From positions 53,111-117,110 of the forward strand of contig NZ_KB894592.1 of assembly GCF_000374545.1 (NCBI RefSeq): 64,000 nt of DNA, read 5' to 3'. Positions 37,530-45,428 of the stretch are shown here, piece by piece (position 1 is the first letter of the stretch; every line of letters starts with the position of its first letter). The position numbers and the translations under genes are program-made. The stretch is from Anaeromusa acidaminophila DSM 3853. Its GTDB lineage: Bacteria; Bacillota; Negativicutes; Anaeromusales; Anaeromusaceae. The notes under the pieces were generated by a model. The model worked only from the letters and a program-made list of their open reading frames with translations. It searched no databases and was not told the origin of the DNA.

Positions 37530-38564
37530 TTACGGATACATGGGGGATAATTCCAAACCGGTTTTTTCCGGCAGATTGAACAATACGTTCATATTTTGTA
37601 CCGCTTGACCGGCAGCGCCCTTCACCAAATTATCGATGGCAGAAAGAGCTACAACGCGTCGAGTCCTCATATCCACATGCCAGCCTAAATCGCAGAAGTT
37701 GCTGCCCCGCACAGCTTTGGTGGCCGGATAGCCGCCGCGCCCCAACAAGCGCACAAAGTATTCCTGTCCATATGCTTCCTCATAGGCGGCATCCACAGCT
37801 GCCGCATCCACGCCAGCTTTCAACCGGCCGTAGCAGGTGCTGAGAATGCCCCGCGACATGGGAATTAAATGCGGCGTAAAGCTCAACACAATCGGAGTCT
37901 TAGCCAAACCGCCCAACGCTTGCTCAATTTCCGGGGTATGCCGATGCCCGCCCACATTGTAGGCTTTGAGATTCTCATACATTTCGCCAAAGTGGCTATT
38001 TAGGCTTAACGAACGTCCCGCGCCGGATACGCCGGATTTAGCGTCCACCACCAGGGAGTCCAATTCCACCAAGCCTTTTTTCACCAGCGGCGCCAACGCC
38101 ATAATGCTGGCTGTAGTATAGCATCCGGCATTACCGACAATTTTCGCGCCGCGAATATCTTCACGGTACCATTCGGTCAAACCGTACACCGCCTTAGCGT
38201 CCTTATGAGTATGCGGCACTTTATACCAAGCTTCGTAAATTGCCGTATCTTTAAAACGATAGTCAGCGCCTAAATCGATAATTTTTACGTTTGTCGCTTC
38301 CAAGCGCTTACCTACCGCCATGGCATGACCGTGAGGCAATGCGATGAAAAGCGCATCACTGTCAGCCGCCACCTCATCCAAGGCTTCCATGCTAACCAGC
38401 TTGGCCTCCTGCACCGCTTGCAAGTGCGGATATACCTCCGCAATGGACTTGCCGGCGCTGCTCTCCGAAGTAATATAACGAATATCCGCTTCCGGGTGTC
38501 CGCCCAAAAGGCGTAATAATTCCGCTCCTGTATACCCGGTAGCGCCAATAATGCTTACTTTCAT
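37530..38564 (-). CDS. argC: N-acetyl-gamma-glutamyl-phosphate reductase
   Basis: ArgC reduces N-acetylglutamyl phosphate with NADPH, the third step. The 344-residue product starts MKVSIIGATGYTGAELLRLL (Rossmann loop) and has the catalytic Cys in VGNAGCYTTASIMAL and the HRHTPEIEQ histidine motif. An ATG at 38573 touches the GGAGG; ATG 38564 has it at 10 bases and is preferred. It is the first gene of the arginine operon and follows an ArgR-controlled promoter. Confidence 0.96.
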   Translation of the reverse strand: MKVSIIGATGYTGAELLRLLGGHPEADIRYITSESSAGKSIAEVYPHLQAVQEAKLVSMEALDEVAADSDALFIALPHGHAMAVGKRLEATNVKIIDLGADYRFKDTAIYEAWYKVPHTHKDAKAVYGLTEWYREDIRGAKIVGNAGCYTTASIMALAPLVKKGLVELDSLVVDAKSGVSGAGRSLSLNSHFGEMYENLKAYNVGGHRHTPEIEQALGGLAKTPIVLSFTPHLIPMSRGILSTCYGRLKAGVDAAAVDAAYEEAYGQEYFVRLLGRGGYPATKAVRGSNFCDLGWHVDMRTRRVVALSAIDNLVKGAAGQAVQNMNVLFNLPEKTGLELSPMYP

Positions 38565-38597
38565 CTCTTCCATACCTCCTCACGTCTATGTTAAATA

Positions 38598-38626
38598 ATT
38601 ATACATGTATATGAATATTAATTCAA
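38598..38626 (-). promoter_or_regulatory. argC: Sigma-A promoter of the argCJBDFGH operon
   Basis: On the minus strand, TTGAAT (38621-38626) and TATAAT (38598-38603) are 17 bases apart. The -35 overlaps the amrS stop codon, so argC is not simply part of the amr transcript. Confidence 0.85.
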
Positions 38627-38627
38627 G
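38610..38627. promoter_or_regulatory. ARG box (ArgR/AhrC operator) over the argC promoter
   Basis: The sequence TATGAATATTAATTCAAG holds the perfect palindrome TGAAT-ATTA-ATTCA of the ArgR/AhrC consensus. It covers the -35 and part of the spacer, the position expected for repression by arginine. A second, degenerate box may overlap the -10 but is not convincing. Confidence 0.85.
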
Positions 38628-39654
38628 TGCTTTCTGCCGATGCAAAATGAATTTCACCAAAAATATCACTTGGAAGGCCGCAATTTCTGCAGCTTTTTTC
38701 CGGTGTAAGCCAATGCAGACGCCGTTGGCGGTCCAAAAGCGGCGCTCCGCAACCGCGGCAGCAAGTACGTTCACTAGAGCTATGCTGCATATTACCAATA
38801 TACACATACGGATGCAACGCTGCTGCAGCCGCCCAAATTTCTTCAATTTCCGCAACAGACGGCCCTGCCTCACGACAACGCCAGGCCGGATGATAGCGGG
38901 TCAAATGCCAGGGAATGGGGCGCGACAATCCCTGCAGCCACGAAACGACTTCCGGCACCTGCAGCAACGACACTCCGGCCCTCGGCGCCAAAAGCGTTGT
39001 AACTTCTACATGCGCCTGCGTAGATACTATTTCAATCGTCCGCTTTACAGCTTCCAAATTACCGCCCAAATGCCGATAAGCGTCTGCATCCCACGCCTTG
39101 AGGTCAATGTTCCAGGCATCTACCAGGGGCAGCAATTGTCGCAGCGGCGCTTCTTCAATCATGCCGTTGCTCACCATCGCCACAACCATACCGCGTTCTT
39201 TTGCCAATTTCGCTGCTTCCAGCACATATTCAAACCAAACCAGCGGCTCCATATAGGTAAACGCCAACCCGCAATTTTCTCCGCCAAAACCTGCCGCCGC
39301 CTGCAGCAACTCTTCCGGCGTCAATTGCCGAGCGCGGCTTCCCGGCGCCAACTGGGAAATCTCCCAATTTTGGCAGAAAGGGCAAGCCATATTACAGCCC
39401 CAGGACCCTACGGAAAAAATAGCCCCGCCAGGATGGAAATGGTAAAAAGGCTTTTTCTCTATCGGATCCAAAGCCGCCGCGCTAACAAGTCCGTAAATCA
39501 AGCTGCGCAAACGCCCTCCCCGTACGCCCCGGGCGCGACAGCGTCCATCCGCTCCTTCCGCCAGCAAACAATGATGCGGACACAGCAGGCAGCGCACGCG
39601 TCCATCTGTCGCCGGCTCCTGCCACAACGCTTCTTTCTGCACCGCCGCGCTCAT
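38623..39654 (-). CDS. amrS: AmmeMemoRadiSam system radical SAM enzyme
   Basis: The 343-residue protein is a radical SAM enzyme of the AmrS family, found with AMMECR1 and Memo-like proteins; the reaction is not known. The SAM-cluster motif GCNMACPFCQN (CxxxCxxC, about residues 87-97) is present, preceded by a cysteine-rich N-terminus (CLLCPHHC) and the KPFYHFHPGG motif of the family. The C-terminal extension has extra Cys pairs (CCRGCG, CRNCG) resembling a zinc ribbon. Its ATG overlaps the stop of the fused partner gene by 4 bases (ATGA), so the two are translated together. Confidence 0.93.
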   Translation of the reverse strand: MSAAVQKEALWQEPATDGRVRCLLCPHHCLLAEGADGRCRARGVRGGRLRSLIYGLVSAAALDPIEKKPFYHFHPGGAIFSVGSWGCNMACPFCQNWEISQLAPGSRARQLTPEELLQAAAGFGGENCGLAFTYMEPLVWFEYVLEAAKLAKERGMVVAMVSNGMIEEAPLRQLLPLVDAWNIDLKAWDADAYRHLGGNLEAVKRTIEIVSTQAHVEVTTLLAPRAGVSLLQVPEVVSWLQGLSRPIPWHLTRYHPAWRCREAGPSVAEIEEIWAAAAALHPYVYIGNMQHSSSERTCCRGCGAPLLDRQRRLHWLTPEKSCRNCGLPSDIFGEIHFASAEST

Positions 39655-40955
39655 ACGCCGTACCTACGTACGCGAAAGCGAAAAAGATCCACTGCCGCCG
39701 TATCCGCAATACCAGCCTTGCGCTTGGCAATATGCAGTTGTTCCTCCACGGTATCCACTCCTTCCAAGTCAGGCAGCAGCAGCCCTCGACGATGCCCTTG
39801 CTGCACAATCACGCCATACTCTTTCGGGTCAAGCTGAGCCTCATTCTCCACCTTTTCGGGTTCCGAAAGGACATCCACCGATACTTGCAGGGTTGGCAGC
39901 TCGTCTTCCCGCAACGGATCAAAACGCGGATCTTCCGTAGCCGCCAGTACGGCATTGCGTATAATCTCCGCCGCCAATGTCGTCTGTGTTGGTGCAAAGG
40001 TGCCAATACAACCGCGCAGCATCCCATCTTTCTTAAGGGAAACAAAAGCGGCACCTGGGCGCATCCATTCTTCGGGCAGTTCGCCCGGTCCCTGCCACAA
40101 CGTGCGCTGCTGTACATAGTGACGAATGCTGCGCCAAGCCAAGTCCACGGGCAGCATCAACTGTGAATTCTCCTGCACCAAGGCCACGGCATAACCAACG
40201 CCAAAGGGCGCTTCATACGAAAGCTGGCGTACAAAAGGCTTGTGCCCGCAGGCTCCCAGCAAAAAAAGAATGGAGCGTAATCCGCACTCGCCGGCTTCTT
40301 CTTGCAGCTCCCATGGCAAATGCAACAGAGGTTCCGCATCCCCTTCCCTTAACGCTGCTACCACCTGCTTATCAAACTGCTCTCCCGCCGGATGATACCC
40401 GGCCGGGGCGTTTCTGGTTACGCGGTGCGATAAGTCTCCGGAAGCAATAACAGCCACTCGCTGCGTTCCTGCCAAAATAAGCCTCCGCAGCATTTGACCC
40501 ATTTCATAGTATTGACGCTGTGCCAAAGCGCCGAAACTCACAGTCACAACCTTTGCTTTATAACCTGCCTGCGCTAGAAAATACAGCGGCACCAAGGCGC
40601 CATGATCCAATTCCAGCTCCTGTTCTTGGCAGGAAATTCCGCCTCGGCCCCAAGCGGCAACCAAGCGTTCAGCCAGCTCAGGAGCCCCATTCCAGTATTG
40701 CTCTTCCCTGGGAAAACCAAAAGCCCTGAAGGTTCCCTGTAAGCGCTCGCTGCCATTCACCGCAACCGACCTTGCCTTGCTCGGCGCATGGGGCGACATG
40801 AGAACCAGCACCTCCGGCTCCCAAGAAGCAATCTCCCTAGCCGCCTCTTCGTACGCGCGCAGCGTAGCAGCGGCCTCCGTTTCTCGCCCCTGCCCAATAG
40901 CAGGCAAAAGAATCGGCGGATGCGGCAATAAAGCGCCGCCACGGAACATAGTCAT
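39651..40955 (-). CDS. amrA: AmmeMemoRadiSam fusion: class III extradiol dioxygenase-like (Memo-like) domain + AMMECR1
   Basis: The 434-residue product joins two modules. Residues about 1-260 form a LigB-type fold with the metal-site histidines in LLPHPPILLP, MSPHAP and LDHGALVPL and the GDLSHR motif. Residues about 270-434 are an AMMECR1 domain with the hallmark LRGCIGTF and the ending VDLFRFRV. In other genomes Memo (AmrB), AMMECR1 (AmrA) and AmrS co-occur; here the N-terminal half may replace separate AmrB (inference). A GTG at 40964 touches the AAAGGA; ATG 40955 has it 10 bases away and is preferred. It is divergent from mtgA. Confidence 0.88.
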   Translation of the reverse strand: MTMFRGGALLPHPPILLPAIGQGRETEAAATLRAYEEAAREIASWEPEVLVLMSPHAPSKARSVAVNGSERLQGTFRAFGFPREEQYWNGAPELAERLVAAWGRGGISCQEQELELDHGALVPLYFLAQAGYKAKVVTVSFGALAQRQYYEMGQMLRRLILAGTQRVAVIASGDLSHRVTRNAPAGYHPAGEQFDKQVVAALREGDAEPLLHLPWELQEEAGECGLRSILFLLGACGHKPFVRQLSYEAPFGVGYAVALVQENSQLMLPVDLAWRSIRHYVQQRTLWQGPGELPEEWMRPGAAFVSLKKDGMLRGCIGTFAPTQTTLAAEIIRNAVLAATEDPRFDPLREDELPTLQVSVDVLSEPEKVENEAQLDPKEYGVIVQQGHRRGLLLPDLEGVDTVEEQLHIAKRKAGIADTAAVDLFRFRVRRYGV

Positions 40956-41026
40956 AGTTGTCACATCCTTTCTTGGATTTCACATTTTGTATTGCTTCGT
41001 TATTTACTGCCATTTTCTTGCCGCAC

Positions 41027-41055
41027 TTGGCAGCAAGGCTTTCGGAGTATAAAAT
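41027..41055 (+). promoter_or_regulatory. mtgA: Sigma-A promoter of mtgA
   Basis: TTGGCA (41027-41032) and TAAAAT (41050-41055) are 17 bases apart on the plus strand, 29 bases before the TTG start. Confidence 0.65.
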
Positions 41056-41083
41056 AGTAGTAAGAAATGAAGGAGGGATCTCT

Positions 41084-41881
41084 TTGCGCCGCTTACGTTG
41101 GGGTCGCGTTTTGCTTATATGTTTTTGCCTTGCTTTTCTGGGCGCGTTTCTTTCCTTTGACGGTTTATCTCCATTAAAGCAACAAGGACAATCGCTTTTG
41201 CACGAAGGAACCAAGCAGTTGCCTAGTCTTGATTCATCCGCCCTGCCTAAAAACGCTTGGCAGCGCCTGCATCGGCTTCTCTTTTTGCGTGATGCCGTAG
41301 CTGAGCAATTAAAAGGAAGACCGCTCACGCCGTTGCGTGACATTGCTCTGCCCATGCAGCAAGCCTTGATCGCGGTAGAAGATCATCGTTTTTATCAACA
41401 TGCTGGTGTAGATATGGAAAGCATCCTGCGCGCCTCTTTAGTCAATTTGCAATTTGGCGCGATTACGGAAGGAGGCAGCACGATCACGCAGCAGCTGGCA
41501 AAAAATCTTTTTTTAAGCCATGAACAAACCATGGGGCGCAAGGCGGAAGAGTTCGCCTTAGCCTTGCTTCTAGAAGCTCGCTTCAGCAAAGACGAAATTC
41601 TCGAACTGTACTTAAACACTATCTACTTCGGATCTGGAGCCTATGGTATTCAAGAAGCGTCCTCGGTTTATTTCAATAAGTCCCCTTCTTCATTGAGTTT
41701 GGCGGAAGCCTCTCTTCTTGCCGGTCTGCCTCAAGCGCCGTCGCGCCTTTCTCCTTACAATGATTTTGACGCCGCCAAAAAACGGCAGTCCATTGTCTTG
41801 GGAGCCATGAGCCGCTATGGATATATTACGCCTGGAACCGCCACGGAAACGCAAAATACAGCCCTGCGGCTGCGACAGTAA
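41084..41881 (+). CDS. mtgA: Monofunctional peptidoglycan glycosyltransferase (GT51)
   Basis: The enzyme polymerises lipid II into glycan strands. The 265-residue product has one N-terminal transmembrane helix (VLLICFCLAFLGAFLSF, about 8-24) and a GT51 domain with the catalytic EDHRFYQHAGVD, the GGSTITQQLAKNLF motif, RKAEEFALALLLE and the second Glu in KDEILELYLNTIYFG. There is no transpeptidase domain, so it is not a class A PBP. Start TTG 41084 has AGGAGGG 6 bases upstream; the longer frame from 40958 lacks this. It is a single plus-strand gene with a shared terminator. Confidence 0.92.
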   Translation: MRRLRWGRVLLICFCLAFLGAFLSFDGLSPLKQQGQSLLHEGTKQLPSLDSSALPKNAWQRLHRLLFLRDAVAEQLKGRPLTPLRDIALPMQQALIAVEDHRFYQHAGVDMESILRASLVNLQFGAITEGGSTITQQLAKNLFLSHEQTMGRKAEEFALALLLEARFSKDEILELYLNTIYFGSGAYGIQEASSVYFNKSPSSLSLAEASLLAGLPQAPSRLSPYNDFDAAKKRQSIVLGAMSRYGYITPGTATETQNTALRLRQ

Positions 41882-41915
41882 AAAAAGCCTCGCTTCCAAG
41901 AAGCGAGGCTTTTTT
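41881..41915. terminator. Bidirectional terminator between mtgA and the RpiR-type gene
   Basis: A perfect stem AAGCCTCGCTTC / GAAGCGAGGCTT with a 3-base loop is flanked by A and T tracts on both sides, serving both convergent genes. Confidence 0.92.
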
Positions 41916-42808
41916 TATACCCGTTTCACCAAAAGAGCCTTACGCGTCTTGTCCAGAGTTTTTAAGAACTCATCCTGCCTGCGCATGGCCAATGATACAT
42001 ACAGCACGTCCACAATGTAAATTTGCGCCAGCAGATTCTCAATCGATTCACTGCGATAGAAGCTTTCCGGCGTAGAAGTAATAATTTTGATATCTGCCAC
42101 CTTGGTAAGGGGCGTATTATGCTTTCCAGTAATGCAAATCGTAGTAGCCCCTGCATCCTTAGCTTCCTTCAGCGCGTCTAAAATTACTTTACTGCTGCCG
42201 GAGCTGCTGATACCTACCGCCACATCGCCTGGCGACATAAGAGACGCTGACATAACCTGTGCGTGAGCGTCCTCAATACATTGAGTGTAAAAACCCAAAC
42301 GGAAAAACTTATGATAGGCATTCAAGGCCACACAGCTAGTATTGCCCACTCCGTAGAAATCAACGCGTTTGGCTTTTTCCAATGCGTCAATCGCCATACT
42401 CAGCTGATACATATCCAGCACTTCCCGCGTTGCATTGATGGAAAGCACATGGGATTCCGCCAACTTTGCCGCTACATCGGAAATATCGTCCTGCTCGCTG
42501 ATGCCTTCATGAATATGTTCCAGGGGCCGAATAAAATCCTTGGCAATAATCAGCTTCATTTCCTGATAACCGCTAAGGCTGATTTGCTTGCAAAGATTGG
42601 TTACCGTAAACTGGCTAACTTTGCAACAATCCGCCAATTCCGTAATACTCAGCGAAACAATACTGCGCGGATTTTTCAGGACGTAATCAGCTACCAACTT
42701 GGTCCGTTTTCCCAAATGATGATATTTTTCTGCAATCCGGCGCAGCACCTCATTCTCAGGCTTATCGCTCTGCGCTTGCAGCTCATCTCCACTTCGCTCC
42801 TCAGTCAT
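41915..42808 (-). CDS. RpiR/MurR-family transcriptional regulator (HTH + SIS)
   Basis: The 297-residue protein has an N-terminal HTH_6 domain (about 20-95; SITELADCCKVSQFTVTNLCKQ as the recognition region) and a SIS sugar-phosphate-binding domain (about 130-265; DFYGVGNTS, GISSSGSSKVILDAL, ITGKHNTPL). Such regulators sense phosphosugars, for instance N-acetylmuramic acid-6-P or ribose-5-P; the ligand is not deducible. It follows a secreted protein of unknown function by 32 bases in the same direction, with no sugar catabolic gene beside it, which is unusual for the family. Confidence 0.9.
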   Translation of the reverse strand: MTEERSGDELQAQSDKPENEVLRRIAEKYHHLGKRTKLVADYVLKNPRSIVSLSITELADCCKVSQFTVTNLCKQISLSGYQEMKLIIAKDFIRPLEHIHEGISEQDDISDVAAKLAESHVLSINATREVLDMYQLSMAIDALEKAKRVDFYGVGNTSCVALNAYHKFFRLGFYTQCIEDAHAQVMSASLMSPGDVAVGISSSGSSKVILDALKEAKDAGATTICITGKHNTPLTKVADIKIITSTPESFYRSESIENLLAQIYIVDVLYVSLAMRRQDEFLKTLDKTRKALLVKRV

Positions 42809-42840
42809 ACCAGTTCACTACCTTTCTCCCCGTTGTTCCC

Positions 42841-43497
42841 TCAAAAAAAGTTTTTAATTTCTTTCCAGTTGCCGCTGCGCATACCGTCTCCCTCGCGAGT
42901 TTTGCTAAGACGCTCAATCGTAAACTCGCGAATATAGGTGTCGCCGCTAATATTTTCGATGTCTTTTACCAGGCGGCCTTCATCTTGAATATTGAAGACC
43001 AACAGCGTAAACCACTGCGGTTGCTTGACAGGCTCGGTTTTAACGGCAATGCCCATGGTAACCGGCGATTCTCTTTCTTGGAACTGACGGCTCAAACGAC
43101 GCTCATAGGTAGCAAAAGGCCAAGCCTTCGGATGCTGAATCAACGCGTATACTTCTGGAAAATAGTCTTTAAATTCTTTAATTTTTATAGCCATATTGGG
43201 AGTAAACCGCTGAATCTGCACCGGAGATCCCGGTTTTTCATTGACATAGGTAACTTCCATTTGAATTCCCAGACCGTTGCGGCTGAAATTGTGAGTATAC
43301 GAAGCAATCTTCGCTTTACGCTTGCCTTGCGCCTCCCAGTCCAAACGGCTCCAGGTTTGATTGTCTTCATCAATAATCATGCGAAAATCGCCATATTGCT
43401 TAGCAATTGTTTCCTTCGTATCGTCAAGGCTTGCAAAAGCCACTTGCGCCGTACCTAAAACTGCCACTGCCACCAAAGCAGATAAATATCGTTTCAT
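42841..43497 (-). CDS. Secreted protein of unknown function
   Basis: The 218-residue product begins with a clear signal peptide, MKRYLSALVAVAVLGTAQVAFA (cleavage after AFA). The mature part, about 196 residues, is rich in charged and aromatic residues and has no cysteine. I do not recognise a family. ATG 43497 has GAGGAGG 8 bases upstream; the frame to 43533 is longer but lacks a site. It precedes the RpiR-type gene by 32 bases, so it is probably co-transcribed with it. Confidence 0.75.
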   Translation of the reverse strand: MKRYLSALVAVAVLGTAQVAFASLDDTKETIAKQYGDFRMIIDEDNQTWSRLDWEAQGKRKAKIASYTHNFSRNGLGIQMEVTYVNEKPGSPVQIQRFTPNMAIKIKEFKDYFPEVYALIQHPKAWPFATYERRLSRQFQERESPVTMGIAVKTEPVKQPQWFTLLVFNIQDEGRLVKDIENISGDTYIREFTIERLSKTREGDGMRSGNWKEIKNFF

Positions 43498-43554
43498 CTC
43501 TAAATCCTCCTCTTTCTTTTCAACATTCTCCAAATTTGTTCTATTTGTAACATA

Positions 43555-43573
43555 TTAGACTTTTTTCGTCTAA
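43555..43573. promoter_or_regulatory. Small inverted repeat upstream of the secreted orphan gene
   Basis: TTAGAC and GTCTAA are separated by 7 bases, 58 bases before the start codon. A possible operator, perhaps for the adjacent RpiR-type regulator; function unproven. Confidence 0.3.
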
Positions 43574-43624
43574 ATCCTGCTACCGCTAAAAACTATGTCG
43601 GAAAAATTGCACAATCCTGCGGCA

Positions 43625-43662
43625 CAAAAAAAGTCCAGGAAAAGAATGCTCTTCCTGGACTT
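43625..43662 (-). terminator. Terminator after rpsI
   Basis: Minus-strand stem AAGTCCAGGAAGA with its imperfect complement is followed by seven T. It lies 13 bases past the rpsI stop. Confidence 0.92.
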
Positions 43663-43674
43663 CTTGCTGCAAAA

Positions 43675-44067
43675 TTAACGCTTGGAGAACTGCGAAGCTT
43701 TGCGGGCTTTTTTGAGGCCGTATTTGCGGCGCTCTTTTTCGCGAGGGTCGCGGGTCAAGAGACCGGCTTTTTTCAAGGACAGGCGAAGTTCGCCGTCAAC
43801 CTTGAGCAAAGCGCGCGCGATGCCATGCCGGATAGCGCCGGCTTGGCCAGTGGTGCCGCCGCCTTTTACGCTAGCGACAACATCATACTTACCGAGAGTT
43901 TCCGTAACGTCCAAAGGCTGTTTCACGATGAGCTCCATCGTTTTACGGCCAAAGTATTCGTCAAGCTTACGCTCATTTACTACGATATTACCTTCACCGG
44001 GGATGAGACGCACCCGCGCGACGGAGGTTTTTCTACGGCCAGTGCCGTAATAACTAACTGCTGCCAT
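43675..44067 (-). CDS. rpsI: 30S ribosomal protein S9
   Basis: S9 sits in the 30S head and its C-terminal tail reaches the P-site tRNA. The 130-residue product starts [21 protein letters not shown] and ends with the conserved basic tail [18 protein letters not shown] precedes the ATG. It is the second gene of rplM-rpsI, 21 bases after rplM, and is closed by an intrinsic terminator. Confidence 0.98.
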   Translation of the reverse strand: MAAVSYYGTGRRKTSVARVRLIPGEGNIVVNERKLDEYFGRKTMELIVKQPLDVTETLGKYDVVASVKGGGTTGQAGAIRHGIARALLKVDGELRLSLKKAGLLTRDPREKERRKYGLKKARKASQFSKR

Positions 44068-44088
44068 GATATGGTCCTCCTTTCCGTA

Positions 44089-44529
44089 TTACCGTACGTT
44101 GATTTCAAGTACTTCAGGCTGCTGCGCTGCATGCGGATGTTCCGCACCGCGGTAAACCTTCAGCTTGCGGAACATTTGCCGACCCAAGGTGTTCTTGGGC
44201 AGCATGCCTTTAACTGCCAGTTCCAGCATGCGCTCAGGCTTGTCAGCCAACATTTTGCCGGCCGTCGTAAAGGTCGTGCCGCCAACGTAACCGGAATGAC
44301 GGAAATACGTTTTCTGTACCAGTTTTTTACCGGTAAGAACTACTTTTTCTGCATTGATAATGACGACAAAATCACCAGTATCTACATGAGGAGTAAAAAT
44401 GGGTTTATTTTTGCCGCGCAGCACTTTTGCTACCTCGGCTGCCAAACGGCCTAACGTCTTGCCTTCAGCGTCTACGATGAACCATTTACGATCCACTTCG
44501 GCCGCTTTAGCCATAAACGTGGTTTTCAT
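44089..44529 (-). CDS. rplM: 50S ribosomal protein L13
   Basis: L13 is an early-assembly 50S protein. The 146-residue product has [30 protein letters not shown] and the [12 protein letters not shown] motif near the end, all diagnostic. GGGAGGG lies 8 bases before ATG 44529. Transcription likely starts from a promoter in the truA end rather than only by read-through; the leader of about 88 nt can fold and may be an L13-binding control element (inference). Confidence 0.98.
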   Translation of the reverse strand: MKTTFMAKAAEVDRKWFIVDAEGKTLGRLAAEVAKVLRGKNKPIFTPHVDTGDFVVIINAEKVVLTGKKLVQKTYFRHSGYVGGTTFTTAGKMLADKPERMLELAVKGMLPKNTLGRQMFRKLKVYRGAEHPHAAQQPEVLEINVR

Positions 44530-44624
44530 GTGCGATTCCCTCCCTGTTGCTCATGGCTTCATTATGATTTCCTACCTGATGAGTTCCGGGGCTAATGGAA
44601 TTCATGGCAAAATCTCATAAAGTA
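44530..44624 (-). promoter_or_regulatory. rplM leader with candidate L13-type regulatory fold
   Basis: The minus-strand leader can form ATGA-a-TTCC / GGAA-c-TCAT around a 9-base loop shortly before the ribosome binding site. L13 leaders that bind L13 are known in Bacillota, but I cannot verify the consensus here. Confidence 0.4.
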
Positions 44625-44653
44625 ATTTTATTAAAAGACATCCCTGCTGTCAA
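44625..44653 (-). promoter_or_regulatory. rplM: Consensus sigma-A promoter of rplM-rpsI inside the truA end
   Basis: On the minus strand, TTGACA (44648-44653, within truA codons) and TAAAAT (44625-44630, just after its stop) are 17 bases apart. Confidence 0.85.
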
Positions 44654-45428
44654 TACCCTGAAAAAAGTAAATTTCATTTTTAGCCCATTGATAAAAAATC
44701 TCTTGCAAAAATAATCCTTGCGGCGGTGCTGTCGGAGGCGCCAAAGAGCGATCTTTGGCTTCGACCAAGGCTGCAAATTCATCAACAAGCAGTTCGCCTC
44801 TGCCAACAGCTGCAAATGCGCCGACCAAGTTCCGCACCATATGGTATAAAAACCCATTGCCGCAAACATGAAAGGTTAACAAGTTTCCTTCCGTCTGCCA
44901 GCCGGCGCTGAAAATAGTCCGTACCGGCTGCACTGGCGCACTGCCTACGGCGCGAAAGCTAGAAAAATCATGTTCTCCCAAAATATATTCCGTAGCTTTC
45001 TTCATGGCAGCCACGTTCAATTTTTTACTTACCATCCAAGTATAATGACGACCAAAAGGACTTTCCGGAGCATCTTGCCGCAAACGATACAGATAGCGTT
45101 TAGCTACAGCCGACCTGCGCGCATGAAAAGACGGGTCCGCCTCTTCCGCAGACACCACGGCCATATCCGCCGGCAGCATTCCCCGGGCCGCCCTAGGAAT
45201 TCTCTCCGTCGGTATACGCCCTTCCGTGTCAAAATGGACGACTTGCCCCCGGGCATGAACGCCGGTATCCGTACGGCCAGCGCCAGTCATGCGCAGCTCA
45301 TGCCCAAAAAGAGGAGCTAGACGCTCCTCTAGCACCTGTTGTACCGCAAGCGCGTTTTGCTGCCGCTGAAACCCGTGGTAGGCGGTGCCGTCGTATGCTA
45401 CAGTTAATTTAATACGCCGTACCGTCAT
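44631..45428 (-). CDS. truA: tRNA pseudouridine synthase A
   Basis: TruA converts uridines 38-40 of the tRNA anticodon stem to pseudouridine. The 265-residue product begins MTVRRIKLTVAYDGTAYHGF and has the catalytic Asp in AGRTDTGVHARGQ, plus RYLYRLRQ and FLYHMVRNLVG. ATG 45428 overlaps the ecfT stop (ATGA). The frame upstream to 45479 lies inside ecfT and is not used. The 3' end holds the rplM promoter. Confidence 0.96.
   Translation of the reverse strand: MTVRRIKLTVAYDGTAYHGFQRQQNALAVQQVLEERLAPLFGHELRMTGAGRTDTGVHARGQVVHFDTEGRIPTERIPRAARGMLPADMAVVSAEEADPSFHARRSAVAKRYLYRLRQDAPESPFGRHYTWMVSKKLNVAAMKKATEYILGEHDFSSFRAVGSAPVQPVRTIFSAGWQTEGNLLTFHVCGNGFLYHMVRNLVGAFAAVGRGELLVDEFAALVEAKDRSLAPPTAPPQGLFLQEIFYQWAKNEIYFFQGIDSRDVF

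Noticed and set aside
40958..41083. Longer N-terminus for the transglycosylase
   Set aside because: The extension includes the promoter and ribosome binding site; TTG 41084 with AGGAGGG gives a normal membrane anchor.
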